DNA of 64,000 nt, taken from the NCBI GenBank assembly GCA_016715905.1, contig JADJXI010000003.1:682001-746000 (forward strand), given 5' to 3'. The stretch comes from Sphingobacteriaceae bacterium (GTDB lineage: Bacteria > Bacteroidota > Bacteroidia > B-17B0 > Aurantibacillaceae). The notes below the pieces were generated by a model that searched no databases, was not told where the DNA came from, and was given only the letters and a program-made list of their open reading frames with translations. This document shows, one piece after another, positions 62,501 through 64,000 of this stretch (position 1 is its first letter; the number at the start of each line of letters is the position of its first letter). The position numbers and the translations under genes are program-made.

Positions 62501-62972
62501 GGCAAGCAGCGGAGGAACTTCCAGTATCTCTTCAGTGTGGAGTTTTGGAAACGGAGAAACTAAAACATCAACAACCAATATCAGTTTTGGCACTGTTTAC
62601 AATGCGCCGGGAAAATACAATGTGATGTTAATTACACAAAAAGGATCTTGTGTAGATACAGCATATAAAGTGATTCAAGTTGATATGCCTTCTAAATTAG
62701 AAGTTCCTAATATTTTCACTCCTAATGGTGATGGAAGTAATGATGTGTTCTTTTTGAAGGTGGCGAATATTTCGGAAATAGATTGCGTAATTCTTGATCG
62801 TTGGGGAAATAAAGTGTATGAAACAAAGAGTAGCACAGGTAATATTGCCTGGGATGGAAAGAATTTTAGTGGACAAGAAGCTGAAGCCGGTGTTTATTTT
62901 TATATAATAAAAGCTAAAGGCAAGGATGATAAAGAATACGAGTCGAAAGGAAATGTTACTTTAATGCGATAG
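59514..62972 (+). CDS. giant type-B T9SS surface protein, copy 5 (propeller N-domain)
   Basis: 1152 aa. Signal peptide about 1-25. The N-domain (about 28-250) reads as a beta-propeller fragment (NALAGNPVDNYLYYLEGTNL, GLIYGFNNTSP), unlike copies 1-4. It joins the copy 4-type repeat region (ASCSNTVNAVNLGLTFNP), the shared core (about 502-874), a PKD-like domain and CHU_C (VPNIFTPNGDGSND, LDRWGN). Probably a surface adhesin, like its relatives. It starts 29 bases after copy 4, so may be co-transcribed. A terminator follows. Confidence 0.88.
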   Translation: MKVKNKTQFALFVLFIFLTSFLKSQTFPCDNGARLYFFRNSGLPNGSLSYVTNYTNTPVITDMFQMPTSSHNALAGNPVDNYLYYLEGTNLRRLDALGGNTVVCVLPFSSAYGCFNNLGQFCAIFSGSLVVYDISTCTTVNSFSLPPLSGFVDIVYNVFDNHYYVGNLKVTTGGVVILNNMTNFTPGGFTWGAVAMGSNGLIYGFNNTSPTTLSAINVISNTTFTTGTLNPGVIVAGGSDAASFMCTSGISASVCAGSSATLSAANLFVLANPQYSIQPGGTVQANPVFTVTPPSTTNYTIYVTGTNSVNAVVTQTVAASVTVNAQPQIAPTFTQASCSNTVNAVNLGLTFNPPAPVPNYSVIWSPTPPGVGSPTQSTASNLSPGVTNVTVITSNGCSVTTSFTMGNIPSPAEFTVTPPGGIYSITCANPTLSIFTAPANYTYTWVSLSNTLSGTSGTFSSGSTGNYTITANNGIAGCSTTQTISIVQNTIAPTTTVNPTSQAITCNSGAPVTFSGTVSNPTINIQHDWYSPLNPLPGGVPIATSNNTISILSGAIPPGVYTLVTTNQVNGCTTQKTVTITSLSAWPTFSLSSPTNFSVGCVPLNSTTISIINPVSTQTPPATCSYTFLAPTFTGVVTPSVILGNNSSTTTTLPGTWTIIVQDNSNFCRTTIQVPVLQNTVAPNVSASLYTPTLTCRNPTVIATGTTTTPNTIITWNVPSTPPTLSTHTVVIGNPANGPNTSTTSLTYANFTVVATNTLNACQSTSVVQINQNFKPPISNPTISIATPTAIYCMVNEAPVVLTTGNSTTTSGGGPSAFVANPCWEGPSPQVPICGPSSYSCYVPGIYTLTIEDNYNGCTKSGTVNVLDRTQPPVLLDPFATATLDCGTNNASSFSIIVTGTNTGGLRYLVTDYPAGVAFSPTNAIAVTLNPILSGTSNSVITVDATGFYRYVVSNTLTGCQAAGEVNVVNGVINAAFEADPQTGYAPLNVMFTNNSASSGGTSSISSVWSFGNGETKTSTTNISFGTVYNAPGKYNVMLITQKGSCVDTAYKVIQVDMPSKLEVPNIFTPNGDGSNDVFFLKVANISEIDCVILDRWGNKVYETKSSTGNIAWDGKNFSGQEAEAGVYFYIIKAKGKDDKEYESKGNVTLMR
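61018..62137 (+). repeat. conserved core module, copy 5
   Basis: About 370 codons, from AITCNSGAPVTFSG to VLDRTQPPVL. Close to copy 4 in DNA sequence in its first half, and less so in its second. The boundaries are approximate. Confidence 0.85.
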
Positions 62973-62980
62973 CGTTTGAT

Positions 62981-63011
62981 AAAAGACCGGTTTTTAGACC
63001 GGTTTTTTTTT
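62981..63011 (+). terminator. Rho-independent terminator
   Basis: Stem ACCGGT (62986-62991) with ACCGGT (62998-63003), extended by G-T and A-T pairs on either side, followed by a T run to 63011. It closes the second giant-protein array. Confidence 0.8.
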
Positions 63012-63021
63012 GAATTATACT

Positions 63022-63029
63022 TAACTTAG
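63022..63029 (+). promoter_or_regulatory. probable -7 element of ABC exporter, leaderless spacing
   Basis: TAACTTAG, one mismatch to TAnnTTTG, four bases before the GTG at 63034. Same spacing as at uvrB and the DUF6702 gene. Confidence 0.35.
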
Positions 63030-63033
63030 TCCG

Positions 63034-64000
63034 GTGAAAAATTTAAAAGTTCTTAATACTTATTTTATTAAATACAAGTGGCATTTTCTGGGTGGTTTAT
63101 TATTTGTCATATTATCGAGCATTTTTAAAATTTACCAGGGTGTAATTGTTCGTGAGGGTACTGAACAAATCATGTCAGTATTTAAAAGTGACACTCCGGT
63201 TGAATCAAGTGTTTTTTTGAAACACGGTTTAACTTTAATTTCCTTGGCATTACTAAGTGGTTTTTTTCTCTTTTTAATGCGTCAAACTATTATTGTTATG
63301 AGTCGGCATATTGAATACGATCAAAAAAATGAATTGTATCAAAAATATCAGGAACTCGACCAGCAATTTTATAAATCACACACTACCGGCGATTTGATGA
63401 ACAGAATAAGCGAAGATGTTTCAAAAGTAAGAATGTATACCGGTCCGGCTATTATGTACTTAGCAAATACAATAGTAACTACAATAACCATATTGGGTTT
63501 TATGCTCATGGTGAATGTGAAACTTACTTTGATGGTATTTATACCGCTACCGATTTTATCTTTAATTATTTATTTTGTTTCTGATAAAATTAATAAACAG
63601 GGAACCATTGTGCAGGAAGAACTCGGTAATTTAACTACACAGGCACAAGAATCTTTTAGTGCCATTCGTGTAATAAAAGCCTACGCGAGAGAGAAATTTT
63701 TTATAAAACAAATGTCAGAAAAGAGTGGTGAATATAGAAAAGCTGCTTTAAGAATGGCCAATATAGAAGCTTTGTTTAGTCCGGCAATGATTTTAATGGT
63801 TGGAATGAGTGTGCTCATTACCGTATGGTATGGAGGAATCATGGTTTCAAACGGTGAAATTAGTTCCGGTAATATTCCTGAATTTATTTTATATGTTTTT
63901 TATATGACTTGGCCATTTGCGGCATTGGGTTGGGTAACTTCATTGATACAACGTGCTTCGGCCTCACAAAAAAGGATCAATGAATTTTTAACCATTAAAC
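63034..64000 (+). CDS. ABC exporter, membrane domain (3' end beyond window)
   Basis: At least 322 codons from a GTG at 63034 to the right edge. Hydrophobic segments and the stretch HTTGDLMNRISEDVSKVRMYTGP mark the transmembrane domain of a type IV ABC exporter (MsbA-like layout). The nucleotide-binding domain would lie beyond 64000. The substrate is unknown; lipid or drug export is typical for the family. It lies behind the terminator of the giant T9SS array. Confidence 0.88.
   Translation, partial: MKNLKVLNTYFIKYKWHFLGGLLFVILSSIFKIYQGVIVREGTEQIMSVFKSDTPVESSVFLKHGLTLISLALLSGFFLFLMRQTIIVMSRHIEYDQKNELYQKYQELDQQFYKSHTTGDLMNRISEDVSKVRMYTGPAIMYLANTIVTTITILGFMLMVNVKLTLMVFIPLPILSLIIYFVSDKINKQGTIVQEELGNLTTQAQESFSAIRVIKAYAREKFFIKQMSEKSGEYRKAALRMANIEALFSPAMILMVGMSVLITVWYGGIMVSNGEISSGNIPEFILYVFYMTWPFAALGWVTSLIQRASASQKRINEFLTIK

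Overview
The window is chromosomal DNA from a member of the phylum Bacteroidota, probably an uncultured, free-living one. The evidence is AT-rich codon use, several secreted proteins ending in type IX secretion (T9SS) sorting domains of both type A and type B (CHU_C, gliding-motility-associated), families that are typical of the phylum (DUF4293, DUF6702, the M1 peptidase/HupE pair), and promoters of the Bacteroidota form TTTG-N19/20-TAnnTTTG. Order or genus cannot be fixed from the sequence alone. No rRNA, tRNA, CRISPR array, insertion sequence or prophage was seen, and gene density is high.

Layout. 1-3020: LuxR-type response regulator, ribonuclease Z, a small T9SS-secreted protein (minus strand) and nucleoside diphosphate kinase (plus). 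3221-6640: a large propeller-type T9SS protein, closed by a strong terminator. 6708-12640: MurQ converging on a minus-strand run miaA - MFS transporter - secreted hypothetical - DUF4293 - M23/LysM peptidase. 12747-17071: SGNH - SGNH - MBOAT, a surface-polysaccharide O-acetylation cassette. 17089-19113: uvrB. 19170-28406: two tandem 1515-aa type-B T9SS proteins. 28449-32852: DdpX-like lipoprotein, then an operon yajQ - HddA-type sugar kinase - rhomboid-like protein lacking its catalytic His - purC. 32978-39690: exported tricorn-like protease converging on an exported M1 aminopeptidase that overlaps a HupE-like gene, with a divergent DUF6702 gene. 40008-48429: second M23/LysM peptidase, LRR protein, P-loop kinase, MORN protein, mnmA, fabD, outer-membrane protein, alanine dehydrogenase and fatty acid desaturase. 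48486-51662: VWA membrane protein, small hypothetical and fabG. 51795-62972: three more giant type-B T9SS proteins, with a degenerate thioredoxin-fold protein between the first and second. 63034-64000: start of an ABC exporter, cut by the window end.

The most striking content is the five-member family of giant secreted proteins (copies 1-5 at 19170, 23859, 51795, 56173, 59514). They lie in two arrays about 23 kb apart. Each has a different or partly different N-terminal recognition or propeller module, one shared and strongly conserved core of about 370 residues, then a PKD-like domain and a CHU_C sorting domain. This looks like a modular surface adhesin system with swapped tips on a common stalk. 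The other genes are mostly core metabolism (ndk, purC, fabD, fabG, ald), tRNA modification (miaA, mnmA), DNA repair (uvrB) and envelope turnover (murQ, M23 peptidases, DdpX).

All calls come from reading the sequence and recalled family knowledge; no database search was run.
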